Of a DNA stretch of 64,000 bases, positions 33,119 to 48,200 are shown piece after piece. Location of the stretch: NCBI RefSeq assembly GCF_932526225.1, contig NC_064047.1, positions 15,117,621-15,181,620 of the forward strand. The letters run 5' to 3'. The position numbers were made by a program, and so were the translations under genes. Within the stretch, counting starts at the first letter, position 1; every line of letters starts with the position of its first letter. The notes under the pieces were generated by a model. That model was not told the DNA's origin, searched no databases, and saw nothing but the letters and a program-made list of their open reading frames with translations. The stretch comes from Nematostella vectensis. Its lineage: Eukaryota; Cnidaria; Anthozoa; Actiniaria; Edwardsiidae.

Positions 33119-36100
33119 TCACCTTGACAACGCGTCGTTTTTAGCGTGGCCTGTGAGGTGTCTCCCGAGATGCCTTACGGTCTTATTGTTCTCACTGTGG
33201 GGGAAGGGGGTTACCTGTGGTGGTGACGTCATCACTTCAATGAAGCAATAATCAGAGAACCTAGCGTGAAGGTTAGATCGAGACGATTTTGCGGTAGTGC
33301 ACACGTGAAGCCGACTTTGATTTCACCTTGACAACGCGTCGTTTTTAGCGTGGCCTGTGAGGTGTCTTCCGAGATGCCTTACGGTCTTATTGTTCTTACT
33401 GTGGAGGAGTGGGGTTGCCTGTGGTGGTGACGTCATCACTTCAATGAAGCAATAATCAGAGATCCTAGCGTGAAGGTTAGATCGAGACGATTTTGCGGTA
33501 GTGCACACGTGAAGCCGACTTTGATTTCACCTTGACAACGCGTCGTTTTTAGCGTGGCCTGTGAAGTGTCTCCCGAGATGCCTTAAGGTCTTATTGTTCT
33601 CACTGTGGGGGAGGGGGGTTGCCTGTTGTGGTGACGTCATCACTTCAATGAAGCAATAATCAGAGAACCTAGCGTGAAGGTTAGATCGAGACGATTTTGC
33701 GGTAGTGCACACGTGAAGCCGACTTTGATTTGACCTTGACAACGCGTCGTTTTTATCGTGGCCTGTGAGGTGTCTCCCGAGATGCCTTACGGTCTTTTTG
33801 TTCTCACTGTGGGGGAAGGGGGTTACCTGTGGTGGTGACGTCATCACTTCAATGAAGCAATAATCAGAGATCCTAGCGTGAAGGTTAGATCGGGACGATT
33901 TTGCGGTAGTGCACACGTGAAGCCGACTTTGATTTCACCTTGACAACGCGTCGTTTTTAGCGTGGCCTGTAAGGTGTCTTCCGAGATGCCTTACGGTCTT
34001 ATTGTTCTCACTGTGGGGGAGAAGGGTTGCCTGTGGTGGTGACATCATCACTTCAATGAAGCAATAATCAGAGATCCTAGCGTGAAGGTTAGATCGAGAC
34101 GATTTTGCGGTAGTGCACACGTGAAGCCGACTTTGATTTCACCTTGACAACGCGTCGTTTTTAGCGTGGCCTGTAAGGTGTCTTCCGAGATGCCTTACGG
34201 TCTTATTGTTCTCACTGTGGGGGAGAAGGGTTGCCTGTGGTGGTGACATCATCACTTCAATGAAGCAATAATCAGAGATCCTAGCGTGAAGGTTAGATCG
34301 AGACGATTTTGCGGTAGTGCACACGTGAAGCCGACTTTGATTTCACCTTGACAACGCGTCGTTTTTAGCGTGGCCTGTGAAGTGTCTCCCGAGATGCCTT
34401 ACGGTCTCATTGTTCTCACTGTGGGGGGGGGGTTGCCTGTGGTGGTGAGGTCATCACTTCAATGAAGCAATAATCAGAGATCCTAGCGTGAAGGTTAGAT
34501 CGAGACGATTTTGCGGTAGTGCACACGTGAAGCCGACTTTGATTTCACCTTGACAACGCGTCGTTTTTAGCGTGGCCTGTAAGGTGTCTTCCGAGATGCC
34601 TTACGGTCTTATTGTTCTCACTGTGGGGGAGAAGGGTTGCCTGTGGTGGTGACGTCATCACTTCAATGAAGCAATAATCAGAGATCCTAGCGTGAAGGTT
34701 AGGTCGAGACGATTTTGCGGTAGTGCACACGTGAAGCCGACTTTGATTTCACCTTGACAACGCGTCGTTTTTAGCGTGGCCTGTGAAGTGTCTCCCGAGA
34801 TGCCTTACGGTCTTATTGTTCTCACTGTGGGGGAGGAAGGTTGCCTGTGGTGGTGACGTCATCACTTCAATGAAGCAATAATCAGAGATCCTAGCGTGAA
34901 GGTTAGATCGAGACGATTTTGCGGTAGTGCACACGTGAAGCCGACTTTGATTTCACCTTGACAACGCGTCGTTTTTAGCGTGGCCTGTAAGGTGTCTCCA
35001 GAGATGCCTTACGGTCTTATTGTTCTCACTGTGGGGGGTTGCCTGTGGTGGTGACGTCATCACTTCAATGAAGCAATAATCAGAGATCCTAGCGTGAAGG
35101 TTAGATCGAGACGATTTTGCGGTAGTGCACACGTGAAGCCGACTTTGATTTCACCTTGACAACGCGTCGTTTTTAGCGTGGCCTGTGAAGTGTCTCCCGA
35201 GAGGCCTTACGGTCTTATTGTTCTCACTGTGGGGGAGGGGGGTTGCCTGTGGTGGTGACATCATCACTTCAATGAAGCAATAATCAGAGATCCTAGCGTG
35301 AAGGTTAGATCGAGACGATTTTGCGGTAGTGCACACGTGAAGCCGACTTTGATTTCACCTTGACAAAGCGTCGTTTTTAGCGTGGCCTGTAAGGTGTCTT
35401 CCGAGATGCCTTACGGTCTTATTGTTCTCACTGTGGGGGAGAAGGGTTGCCTGTGGTGGTGACATCATCACTTCAATGAAGCAATAATCAGAGATCCTAG
35501 CGTGAAGGTTAGATCGAGACGATTTTGCGGTAGTGCACACGTGAAGCCGACTTTGATTTCACCTTGACAACGCGTCGTTTTTAGCGTGGCCTGTGAAGTG
35601 TCTCCCGAGATGCCTTACGGTCTCATTGTTCTCACTGTGGGGGGGGGTTGCCTGTGGTGGTGAGGTCATCACTTCAATGAAGCAATAATCAGAGATCCTA
35701 GCGTGAAGGTTAGATCGAGACGATTTTGCGGTAGTGCACACGTGAAGCCGACTTTGATTTCACCTTGACAACGCGTCGTTTTTAGCGTGGCATGTAAGGT
35801 GTCTTCCGAGATGCCCTACGGTCTTATTGTTCTCACTGTGGGGGAGAAGGGTTGCCTGTGGTGGTGACGTCATCACTTCAATGAAGCAATAATCAGAGAT
35901 CCTAGCGTGAAGGTTAGGTCGAGACGATTTTGCGGTAGTGCACACGTGAAGCCGACTTTGATTTCACCTTGACAACGCGTCGTTTTTAGCGTGGCCTGTG
36001 AAGTGTCTCCCGAGATGCCTTACGGTCTTATTGTTCTCACTGTGGGGGAGGAAGGTTGCCTGTGGTGGTGACGTCATCACTTCAATGAAGCAATAATCAG

Positions 36101-39100
36101 AGATCCTAGCGTGAAGGTTAGATCGAGACGATTTTGCGGTAGTGCACACGTGAAGCCGACTTTGATTTCACCTTGACAACGCGTCGTTTTTAGCGTGGCC
36201 TGTAAGGTGTCTCCAGAGATGCCTTACGGTCTTATTGTTCTCACTGTGGGGGGTTGCCTGTGGTGGTGACGTCATCACTTCAATGAAGCAATAATCAGAG
36301 ATCCTAGCGTGAAGGTTAGATCGAGACGATTTTGCGGTAGTGCACACGTGAAGCCGACTTTGATTTCACCTTGACAACGCGTCGTTTTTAGCGTGGCCTG
36401 TGAAGTGTCTCCCGAGATGCCTTACGGTATCATTGTTCTCACTGTGGGGGGGGGGGTTGCCTGTGGTGGTGACGTCATCACTTCAATGAAGCAATAATCA
36501 GAGATCCTAGCGTGAAGGTTAGATCGAGACGATTTTGCGGTAGTGCACACGTGAAGCCGACTTTGATTTCACCTTGACAACGCGTCGCTTTTAGCGTGGC
36601 CTGTGAGGTGTCTTTCGAGATGCCTTACGGTCTTATTGTTCTCACTGTGGAGGAGTGGGGTTGCCTGTGGTGGTGACGTCATCACTTCAATGAAGCAATA
36701 ATCAGAGATCCTAGCGTGAAGGTTAGATCGAGACGATTTTGCGGTAGTGCACACGTGAAGCCGACTTTGATTTCACCTTGACAACGCGTCGTTTTTAGCG
36801 TGGCCTGTGAGGTGTCTCCCGAGATGCCTTACGGTCTTATTGTTCTCACTGTGGGGGAAGGGGGTTACCTGTGGTGGTGACGTCATCACTTCAATGAAGC
36901 AATAATCAGAGAACCTAGCGTGAAGGTTAGATCGAGACGATTTTGCGGTAGTGCACACGTGAAGCCGACTTTGATTTCACCTTGACAACGCGTCGTTTTT
37001 AGCGTGGCCTGTGAGGTGTCTTCCGAGATGCCTTACGGTCTTATTGTTCTCACTGTGGAGGAGTGGGGTTGCCTGTGGTGGTGACGTCATCACTTCAATG
37101 AAGCAATAATCAGAGATCCTAGCGTGAAGGTTAGATCGAGACGATTTTGCGGTAGTGCACACGTGAAGCCGACTTTGATTTCACCTTGACAACGCGTCGT
37201 TTTTAGCGTGGCCTGTGAAGTGTCTCCCGAGATGCCTTAAGGTCTTATTGTTCTCACTGTGGGGGAGGGGGGTTGCCTGTTGTGGTGACGTCATCACTTC
37301 AATGAAGCAATAATCAGAGAACCTAGCGTGAAGGTTAGATCGAGACGATTTTGCGGTAGTGCACACGTGAAGCCGACTTTGATTTGACCTTGACAACGCG
37401 TCGTTTTTATCGTGGCCTGTGAGGTGTCTCCCGAGATGCCTTACGGTCTTTTTGTTCTCACTGTGGGGGAAGGGGGTTACCTGTGGTGGTGACGTCATCA
37501 CTTCAATGAAGCAATAATCAGAGATCCTAGCGTGAAGGTTAGATCGGGACGATTTTGCGGTAGTGCACACGTGAAGCCGACTTTGATTTCACCTTGACAT
37601 CGCGTCGTTTTTAGCGTGGCCTGTAAGGTGTCTTCCGAGATGCCTTACGGTCTTATTGTTCTCACTGTGGGGGAGAAGGGTTGCCTGTGGTGGTGACGTC
37701 ATCACTTCAATGAAGCAATAATCAGAGATCCTAGCGTGAAGGTTAGATCGAGACGATTTTGCGGTAGTGCACACGTGAAGCCGACTTTGATTTCACCTTG
37801 ACAACGCGTCGTTTTTAGCGTGGCCTGTAAGGTGTCTTCCGAGATGCCTTACGGTCTTATTGTTCTCACTGTGGGGGAGAAGGGTTGCCTGTGGTGGTGA
37901 CATCATCACTTCAATGAAGCAATAATCAGAGATCCTAGCGTGAAGGTTAGATCGAGACGATTTTGCGGTAGTGCACACGTGAAGCCGACTTTGATTTCAC
38001 CTTGACAACGCGTCGTTTTTAGCGTGGCCTGTGAAGTGTCTCCCGAGATGCCTTACGGTCTCATTGTTCTCACTGTGGGGGGGGGGGTTGCCTGTGGTGG
38101 TGAGGTCATCACTTCAATGAAGCAATAATCAGAGATCCTAGCGTGAAGGTTAGATCGAGACGATTTTGCGGTAGTGCACACGTGAAGCCGACTTTGATTT
38201 CACCTTGACAACGCGTCGTTTTTAGCGTGGCCTGTAAGGTGTCTTCCGAGATGCCCTACGGTCTTATTGTTCTCACTGTGGGGGAGAAGGGTTGCCTGTG
38301 GTGGTGACGTCATCACTTCAATGAAGCAATAATCAGAGATCCTAGCGTGAAGGTTAGGTCGAGACGATTTTGCGGTAGTGCACACGTGAAGCCGACTTTG
38401 ATTTCACCTTGACAACGCGTCGTTTTTAGCGTGGCCTGTGAAGTGTCTCCCGAGATGCCTTACGGTCTTATTGTTCTCACTGTGGGGGAGGAAGGTTGCC
38501 TGTGGTGGTGACGTCATCACTTCAATGAAGCAATAATCAGAGATCCTAGCGTGAAGGTTAGATCGAGACGATTTTGCGGTAGTGCACACGTGAAGCCGAC
38601 TTTGATTTCACCTTGACAACGCGTCGTTTTTAGCGTGGCCTGTAAGGTGTCTCCAGAGATGCCTTACGGTCTTATTGTTCTCACTGTGGGGGGTTGCCTG
38701 TGGTGGTGACGTCATCACTTCAATGAAGCAATAATCAGAGATCCTAGCGTGAAGGTTAGATCGAGACGATTTTGCGGTAGTGCACACGTGAAGCCGACTT
38801 TGATTTCACCTTGACAACGCGTCGTTTTTAGCGTGGCCTGTGAAGTGTCTCCCGAGAGGCCTTACGGTCTTATTGTTCTCACTGTGGGGGAGGGGGGTTG
38901 CCTGTGGTGGTGACATCATCACTTCAATGAAGCAATAATCAGAGATCCTAGCGTGAAGGTTAGATCGAGACGATTTTGCGGTAGTGCACACGTGAAGCCG
39001 ACTTTGATTTCACCTTGACAACGCGTCGTTTTTAGCGTGGCCTGTAAGGTGTCTTCCGAGATGCCTTACGGTCTTATTGTTCTCACTGTGGGGGAGAAGG

Positions 39101-40226
39101 GTTGCCTGTGGTGGTGACATCATCACTTCAATGAAGCAATAATCAGAGATCCTAGCGTGAAGGTTAGATCGAGACGATTTTGCGGTAGTGCACACGTGAA
39201 GCCGACTTTGATTTCACCTTGACAACGCGTCGTTTTTAGCGTGGCCTGTGAAGTGTCTCCCGAGATGCCTTACGGTCTCATTGTTCTCACTGTGGGGGGG
39301 GGGTTGCCTGTGGTGGTGAGGTCATCACTTCAATGAAGCAATAATCAGAGATCCTAGCGTGAAGGTTAGATCGAGACGATTTTGCGGTAGTGCACACGTG
39401 AAGCCGACTTTGATTTCACCTTGACAACGCGTCGTTTTTAGCGTGGCATGTAAGGTGTCTTCCGAGATGCCCTACGGTCTTATTGTTCTCACTGTGGGGG
39501 AGAAGGGTTGCCTGTGGTGGTGACGTCATCACTTCAATGAAGCAATAATCAGAGATCCTAGCGTGAAGGTTAGGTCGAGACGATTTTGCGGTAGTGCACA
39601 CGTGAAGCCGACTTTGATTTCACCTTGACAACGCGTCGTTTTTAGCGTGGCCTGTGAAGTGTTTCCCGAGATGCCTTACGGTCTTATTGTTCTCACTGTG
39701 GGGGAGGAAGGTTGCCTGTGGTGGTGACGTCATCACTTCAATGAAGCAATAATCAGAGATCCTAGCGTGAAGGTTAGATCGAGACGATTTTGCGGTAGTG
39801 CACACGTGAAGCCGACTTTGATTTCACCTTGACAACGCGTCGTTTTTAGCGTGGCCTGTAAGGTGTCTCCAGAGATGCCTTACGGTCTTATTGTTCTCAC
39901 TGTGGGGGGTTGCTTGTGGTGGTGACGTCATCACTTCAATGAAGCAATAATCAGAGATCCTAGCGTGAAGGTTAGATCGAGACGATTTTGCGGTAGTGCA
40001 CACGTGAAGCCGACTTTGATTTCACCTTGACAACGCGTCGTTTTTAGCGTGGCCTGTGAAGTGTCTCCCGAGATGCCTTACGGTATCATTGTTCTCACTG
40101 TGGGGGGGGGGGGGGGTTGCCTGTGGTGGTGACGTCATCACTTCAATGAAGCAATAATCAGAGATCCTAGCGTGAAGGTTAGATCGAGACGATTTTGCGG
40201 TAGTGCACACGTGAAGCCGACTTTGA
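33119..40226. repeat. Higher-order repeat: ~3655-bp block, two copies
   Basis: Unit variants from 33119 to about 36570 recur from 36773 to about 40220 with a constant shift of 3654-3656 bp. They include the unusual 'gatttgacctt' unit with 'ttttatcgtgg' at 33728 and 37382. Small differences in shift come from the G tract. Confidence 0.85.
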
Positions 40227-40228
40227 TT

Positions 40229-41442
40229 TCATCTTGACAACGCGTCGCTTTTAGCGTGGCCTGTAAGGTGTCTCCCGAGATGCCTTACGGTCTTATTGTT
40301 CTCACTGTGGGGGAGGGGGGTTGCCTTTGGTGGTGACATCATCACTTCAATGAAGCAATAATCAAAGATCCTAGCGTGAAGGTTAGGTCGGGACGATTTT
40401 GCGGTAGTGCACACGTGAAGCCGACTTTGATTTCACTTTGACAACGCGTCGTTTTTAGCGTGGCCTGTAAGGTGTCTTCCGAGATGCCTTACGGTCTTAT
40501 TGTTCTCACTGTGGGGGAGAAGGGTTGCCTGTGGTGGTGACATCATCACTTCAATAAAGCAATAATCAGAGATCCTAGCGTGAAGGTTAGATCGAGACGA
40601 TTTTGCGGTAGTGCACACGTGAAGCCGACTTTGATTTCACCTTGACAACGCGTCGTTTTTAGCGTGGCCTGTGAAGTGTCTCCCGAGATGCCTTACGGTC
40701 TCATTGTTCTTACTGTGGGGGGGTTGCCTGTGGTGGTGACGTCATCACTTCAATGAAGCAATAATCAGAGATCCTAGCGTGAAGGTTAGATCGAGACGAT
40801 TTTGCGGTAGTGCACACGTGAAGCCGACTTTGATTTCACCTTGACAACGCGTCGTTTTTAGCGTGGCCTGTAAGGTGTCTCCCGAGATGCCTTACGGTCT
40901 TATTGTTCTCACTGTGGGGGAGGGGGGTTGCCTTTGGTGGTGACATCATCACTTCAATGAAGCAATAATCAAAGATCCTAGCGTGAAGGTTAGGTCGGGA
41001 CGATTTTGCGGTAGTGCACACGTGAAGCCGACTTTGATTTCACTTTGACAACGCGTCGTTTTTAGCGTGGCCTGTAAGGTGTCTTCCGAGATGCCTTACG
41101 GTCTTATTGTTCTCACTGTGGGGGAGAAGGGTTGCCTGTGGTGGTGACATCATCACTTCAATAAAGCAATAATCAGAGATCCTAGCGTGAAGGTTAGATC
41201 GAGACGATTTTGCGGTAGTGCACACGTGAAGCCGACTTTGATTTCACCTTGACAACGCGTCGTTTTTAGCGTGGCCTGTGAAGTGTCTCCCGAGATGCCT
41301 TACGGTCTCATTGTTCTTACTGTGGGGGGGTTGCCTGTGGTGGTGACGTCATCACTTCAATGAAGCAATAATCAGAGATCCAAGCGTGAAGGTTAGATCG
41401 AGACGATTTTGCGGTAGTGCACACGTGAAGCCGACTTTGATT
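40229..41442. repeat. Higher-order repeat: three-unit block of 607 bp, two copies
   Basis: Variants at 40229 and 40433 recur at 40836 and 41040, and the first variant once more at 41443. The related region at 53763-54369 contains only one copy, so this is a local expansion in the left block. Confidence 0.85.
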
Positions 41443-42261
41443 TCACCTTGACAACGCGTCGTTTTTAGCGTGGCCTGTAAGGTGTCTCCCGAGATGCCTT
41501 ACGGTCTTATTGTTCTCACTGTGGGGGAGGGGGGTTGCCTTTGGTGGTGACATCATCACTTCAATGAAGCAATAATCAAAGATCCTAGCGTGAAGGTTAG
41601 GTCGGGACGATTTTGCGGTAGTGCACACGTGAAGCCGACTTTGATTTCACCTTGACAACGCGTCGTTTTTAGCGTGGCCTGTGAAGTGTCTCCCGAGATG
41701 CCTTACGGTCTCATTGTTCTCACTGTGGGGGGGGGGGGGGGTTGCCTGTGGTGGTGACGTCATCACTTCAATGAAGCAATAATCAGAGATCCTAGCGTGA
41801 AGGTTAGATCGAGACGATTTTGCGGTAGTGCACACGTGAAGCCGACTTTGATTTCACCTTGACAACGCATCGTTTTTAGCGTAGCCTGTGAGGTGTCTCA
41901 CAAGATGCCTTACGGTCTTATTGTTCTCACTGTGGGGGAAGGGGGTTACCTGTGGTGGTGACGTCATCACTTCAATGAAGCAATAATCAGAGGACCTAGC
42001 GTGAAGGTTAGATCGGGACGATTTTGCGGTAGTGCACACGTGAAGCCGACTTTGATTTCACCTTGACAACGCGTCGTTTTTAGCGTGGCCTGTAAGGTGT
42101 CTTCCGAGATGCCTTACGGTCTTATTGTTCTCACTGTGGGGGAGAAGGGTTGCCTGTGGTGGTGACATCATCACTTCAATAAAGCAATAATCAGAGATCC
42201 TAGCGTGAAGGTTAGATCGAGACGATTTTGCGGTAGTGCACACGTGAAGCCGACTTTGATT

Positions 42262-45200
42262 TCACCTTGACAACGCGTCGTTTTTAGCGTGGCCTGTGAG
42301 GTGTCTTCCGAGATGCCTTACGGTCTTATTGTTCTCACTGTGGAGGAGGGGGGTTGCCTGTGGTGGTGACGTCATCACTTCAATGAAGCAATAATCAGAG
42401 ATCCTAGCGTGAAGGTTAGATCGAGACGATTTTGCGGTAGTGCACACGTGAAGCCGACTTTGATTTCACCTTGACAACGCGTCGTTTTTAGCGTGGCCTG
42501 TGAAGTGTCTCCCGAGATGCCTTACGGTCTTATTGTTCTCACTGTGGGGGAGGGGGGTTGCCTGTTGTGGTGACGTCATCACTTCAATGAAGCAATAATC
42601 AGAGAACCTAGCGTGAAGGTTAGATCGAGACGATTTTGCGGTAGTGCACACGTGAAGCCGACTTTGATTTCACCTTGACAACGCGTCGTTTTTAGCGTGG
42701 CCTGTGAGGTGTCTTTCGAGATGCCTTACGGTCTTATTGTTCTCACTGTGGAGGAGGGGGGTTGCCTGTGGTGGTGACGTCATCACTTCAATGAAGCAAT
42801 AATCAGAGATCCTAGCGTGAAGGTTAGATCGAGACGATTTTGCGGTAGTGCACACGTGAAGCCGACTTTGATTTCACCTTGACAACGCGTCGTTTTTAGC
42901 GTGGCCTGTGAAGTGTCTCCCGAGATGCCTTACGGTCTTATTGTTCTCACTGTGGGGGAAGGGGGTTACCTGTGGTGGTGACGTCATCACTTCAATGAAG
43001 CAATAATCAGAGATCCTAGCGTGAAGGTTAGATCGAGACGATTTTGCGGTAGTGCAAACGTGAAGCCGACTTTGATTTCACCTTGACAACGCGTCGTTTT
43101 TAGCGTGGCCTGTAAGGTGTCTTCCGAGATGCCTTACGGTCTTATTGTTCTCACTGTGGGGGAGAAGGGTTGCCTGTGGTGGTGACATCATCACTTCAAT
43201 GAAGCAATAATCAAAGATCCTAGCGTGAAGGTTAGGTCGGGACGATTTTGCGGTAGTGCACACGTGAAGCCGACTTTGATTTCACCTTGACAACGCGTCG
43301 TTTTTAGCGTGGCCTGTGAAGTGTCTCCCGAGATGCCTTACGGTCTCATTGTTCTCACTGTGGGGGGGTTGCCTGTGGTGGTGACGTCATCACTTCAATG
43401 AAGCAATAATCAGAGATCCAAGCGTGAAGGTTAGATCGAGACGATTTTGCGGTAGTGCACACGTGAAGCCGACTTTGATTTCACCTTGACAACGCGTCGT
43501 TTTTAGCGTGGCCTGTAAGGTGTCTCCCGAGATGACTTACGGTCTTATTGTTCTCACTGTGGGGGAGGGGGGTTGCCTTTGGTGGTGACATCATCACTTC
43601 AATGAAGCAATAATCAAAGATCCTAGCGTGAAGGTTAGGTCGGGACGATTTTGCGGTAGTGCACACGTGAAGCCGACTTTGATTTCACCTTGACAACGCG
43701 TCGTTTTTAGCGTGGCCTGTGAAGTGTCTCCCGAGATGCCTTACGGTCTCATTGTTCTCACTGTGGGGGGGGGGTTGCCTGTGGTGGTGACGTCATCACT
43801 TCAATGAAGCAATAATCAGAGATCCTAGCGTGAAGGTTAGATCGAGACGATTTTGCGGTAGTGCACACGTGAAGCCGACTTTGATTTCACCTTGACAACG
43901 CATCGTTTTTAGCGTGGCCTGTGAGGTGTCTCACGAGATGCCTTACGGTCTTATTGTTCTCACTGTGGGGGAAGGGGGTTACCTGTGGTGGTGACGTCAT
44001 CACTTCAATGAAGCAATAATCAGAGGACCTAGCGTGAAGGTTAGATCGGGACGATTTTGCGGTAGTGCACACGTGAAGCCGACTTTGATTTCACCTTGAC
44101 AACGCGTCGTTTTTAGCGTGGCCTGTAAGGTGTCTTCCGAGATGCCTTACGGTCTTATTGTTCTCACTGTGGAAGAGAAGGGTTGCCTGTGGTGGTGACA
44201 TCATCACTTCAATAAAGCAATAATCAGAGATCCTAGCGTGAAGGTTAGATCGAGACGATTTTGCGGTAGTGCACACGTGAAGCCGACTTTGATTTCACCT
44301 TGACAACGCGTCGTTTTTAGCGTGGCCTGTGAAGTGTCTCCCGAGATGCCTTACGGTCTCATTGTTCTCACTGTGGGGGGGGTTGCCTGTGGTGGTGACG
44401 TCATCACTTCAATGAAGCAATAATCAGAGATCCTAGCGTGAAGGTTAGATCGAGACGATTTTGCGGTAGTGCACACGTGAAGCCGACTTTGATTTCACCT
44501 TGACAACGCGTCGTTTTTAGCGTGGCCTGTGAGGTGTCTTCCGAGATGCCTTACGGTCTTATTGTTCTCACTGTGGAGGAGGGGGGTTGCCTGTGGTGGT
44601 GACGTCATCACTTCAATGAAGCAATAATCAGAGATCCTAGCGTGAAGGTTAGATCGAGACGATTTTGCGGTAGTGCACACGTGAAGCCGACTTTGATTTC
44701 ACCTTGACAACGCGTCGTTTTTAGCGTGGCCTGTGAAGTGTCTCCCGAGATGCCTTACGGTCTTATTGTTCTCACTGTGGGGGAGGGGGGTTGCCTGTTG
44801 TGGTGACGTCATCACTTCAATGAAGCAATAATCAGAGAACCTAGCGTGAAGGTTAGATCGAGACGATTTTGCGGTAGTGCACACGTGAAGCCGACTTTGA
44901 TTTCACCTTGACAACGCGTCGTTTTTAGCGTGGCCTGTGAGGTGTCTTCCGAGATGCCTTACGGTCTTATTGTTCTCACTGTGGAGGAGGGGGGTTGCCT
45001 GTGGTGGTGACGTCATCACTTCAATGAAGCAATAATCAGAGATCCTAGCGTGAAGGTTAGATCTAGACGATTTTGCGGTAGTGCACACGTGAAGCCGACT
45101 TTGATTTCACCTTGACAACGCGTCGGTTTTAGCGTGGCCTGTGAAGTGTCTCCCGAGATGCCTTACGGTCTTATTGTTCTCACTGTGGGGGAGGGGGGTT

Positions 45201-48200
45201 GCCTGTTGTGGTGACGTCATCACTTCAATGAAGCAATAATCAGAGAACCTAGCGTGAAAGTTAGATCGAGACGATTTTGCGGTAGTGCACACGTGAAGCC
45301 GACTTTGATTTCACCTTGACAACGCGTCGTTTTTAGCGTGGCCTGTGAGGTGTCTCCCGAGATGCCTTACGGTCTTATTGTTCTCACTGTGGGGGAAGGG
45401 GGTTACCTGTGGTGGTGACGTCATCACTTCAATGAAGCAATAATCAGAGATCCTAGCGTGAAGGTTAGATCGGGACGATTTTGCGGTAGTGCACACGTGA
45501 AGCCGACTTTGATTTCACCTTGACAACGCGTCGTTTTTAGCGTGGCCTGTGAGGTGTCTCACAAGATGCCTTACGGTCTTATTGTTCTCACTGTGGGGGA
45601 AGGGGGTTACCTGTGGTGGTGAGGTCATCACTTCAATGAAGCAATAATCAGAGGACCTAGCGTGAAGGTTAGATCGGGACGATTGTGCGGTAGTGCACAC
45701 GTGAAGCCGACTTTGATTTCACCTTGACAACGCGTCGTTTTTAGCGTGGCCTGTAAGGTGTCTTCCGAGATGCCTTACGGTCTTATTGTTCTCACTGTGG
45801 GGGAGAAGGGTTGCCTGTGGTGGTGACATCATCACTTCAATAAAGCAATAATCAGAGATCCTAGCGTGAAGGTTAGATCGAGACGATTTTGCGGTAGTGC
45901 ACACGTGAAGCCGACTTTGATTTCACCTTGACAACGCGTCGTTTTTACCGTGGCCTGTGAAGTGTCTCCCGAGATGCCTTACGGTCTCATTGTTCTCACT
46001 GTGGGGGGGTTGCCTGTGGTGGTGACGTCATCACTTCAATGAAGCAATAATCAGAGATCCTAGCGTGAAGGTTAGATCGAGACGATTTTGCGGTAGTGCA
46101 CACGTGAAGCCGACTTTGATTTCACCTTGACAACGCGTCGTTTTTAGCGTGGCCTGTGAGGTGTCTTCCGAGATGCCTTACGGTCTTATTGTTCTCACTG
46201 TGGAGGAGGGGGGTTGCCTGTGGTGGTGACGTCATCACTTCAATGAAGCAATAATCAAAGATCCTAGCGTGAAGGTTAGGTCGGGACGATTTTGCGGTAG
46301 TGCACACGTGAAGCCGACTTTGATTTCACCTTGACAACGCGTTGTTTTTAGCGTGGCCTGTGAAGTGTCTCCCGAGATGCCTTACGGTCTCATTGTTCTC
46401 ACTGTGGGGGGGTTGCCTGTGGTGGTGACGTCATCACTTCAATGAAGCAATAATCAGAGATCCAAGCGTGAAGGTTAGATCGAGACGATTTTGCGGTAGT
46501 GCACACGTGAAGCCGACTTTGATTTCACCTTGACAACGCGTCGTTTTTAGCGTGGCCTGTGAAGTGTCTCCCGAGATGCCTTACGGTCTCATTGTTCTCA
46601 CTGTGGGGGGGGGGGGGTTGCCTGTGGTGGTGACGTCATCACTTCAATGAAGCAATAATCAGAGATCCTAGCGTGAAGGTTAGATCGAGACGATTTTGCG
46701 GTAGTGCACACGTGAAGCCGACTTTGATTTCACCTTGACAACGCATCGTTTTTAGCGTGGCCTGTGAGGTGTCTCACGAGATGCCTTACGGTCTTATTGT
46801 TCTCACTGTGGGGGAAGGGGGTTACCTGTGGTGGTGACGTCATCACTTCAATGAAGCAATAATCAGAGGACCTAGCGTGAAGGTTAGATCGGGACGATTT
46901 TGCGGTAGTGCACACGTGAAGCCGACTTTGATTTCACCTTGACAACGCGTCGTTTTTAGCGTGGCCTGTAAGGTGTCTTCCGAGATGCCTTACGGTCTTA
47001 TTGTTCTCACTGTGGGGGAGAAGGGTTGCCTGTGGTGGTGACATCATCACTTCAATAAAGCAATAATCAGAGATCCTAGCGTGAAGGTTAGATCGAGACG
47101 ATTTTGCGGTAGTGCACACGTGAAGCCGACTTTGATTTCACCTTGACAACGCGTCGTTTTTAGCGTGGCCTGTGAAGTGTCTCCCGAGATGCCTTACGGT
47201 CTCATTGTTCTCACTGTGGGGGGGGGTTGCCTGTGGTGGTGACGTCATCACTTCAATGAAGCAATAATCAGAGATCCTAGCGTGAAGGTTAGATCGAGAC
47301 GATTTTGCAGTAGTGCACACGTGAAGCCGACTTTGATTTCACCTTGACAACGCGTCGTTTTTAGCGTGGCCTGTGAGGTGTCTTCCGAGATGCCTTACGG
47401 TCTTATTGTTCTCACTGTGGAGGAGGGGGGTTGCCTGTGGTGGTGACGTCATCACTTCAATGAAGCAATAATCAGAGATCCTAGCGTGAAGGTTAGATCG
47501 AGACGATTTTGCGGTAGTGCACACGTGAAGCCGACTTTGATTTCACCTTGACAACGCGTCGTTTTTAGCGTGGCCTGTGAAGTGTCTCCCGAGATGCCTT
47601 ACGGTCTTATTGTTCTCACTGTGGGGGAGGGGGGTTGCCTGTTGTGGTGACGTCATCACTTCAATGAAGCAATAATCAGAGAACCTAGGGTGAAGGTTAG
47701 ATCGAGACGATTTTGCGGTAGTGCACACGTGAAGCCGACTTTGATTTCACCTTGACAACGCGTCGTTTTTAGCGTGGCCTGTGAGGTGTCTTCCGAGATG
47801 CCTTACGGTCTTATTGTTCTCACTGTGGAGGAGGGGGGTTGCCTGTGGTGGTGACGTCATCACTTCAATGAAGCAATTATCAGAGATCCTAGCGTGAAGG
47901 TTAGATCGAGACGATTTTGCGGTAGTGCACACGTGAAGCCGACTTTGATTTCACCTTGACAACGCGTCGGTTTTAGCGTGGCCTGTGAAGTGTCTTCCGA
48001 GATGCCTTACGGTCTTATTGTTCTCACTGTGGGGGAAGGGGGTTGCCTGTTGTGGTGACGTCATTACTTCAATGAAGCAATAATCAGAGAACCTAGCGTG
48101 AAGGTTAGATCGAGACGATTTTGCGGTAGTGCACACGTGAAGCCGACTTTGATTTCACCTTGACAACGCGTCGTTTTTAGCGTGGCCTGTGAAGTGTCTC

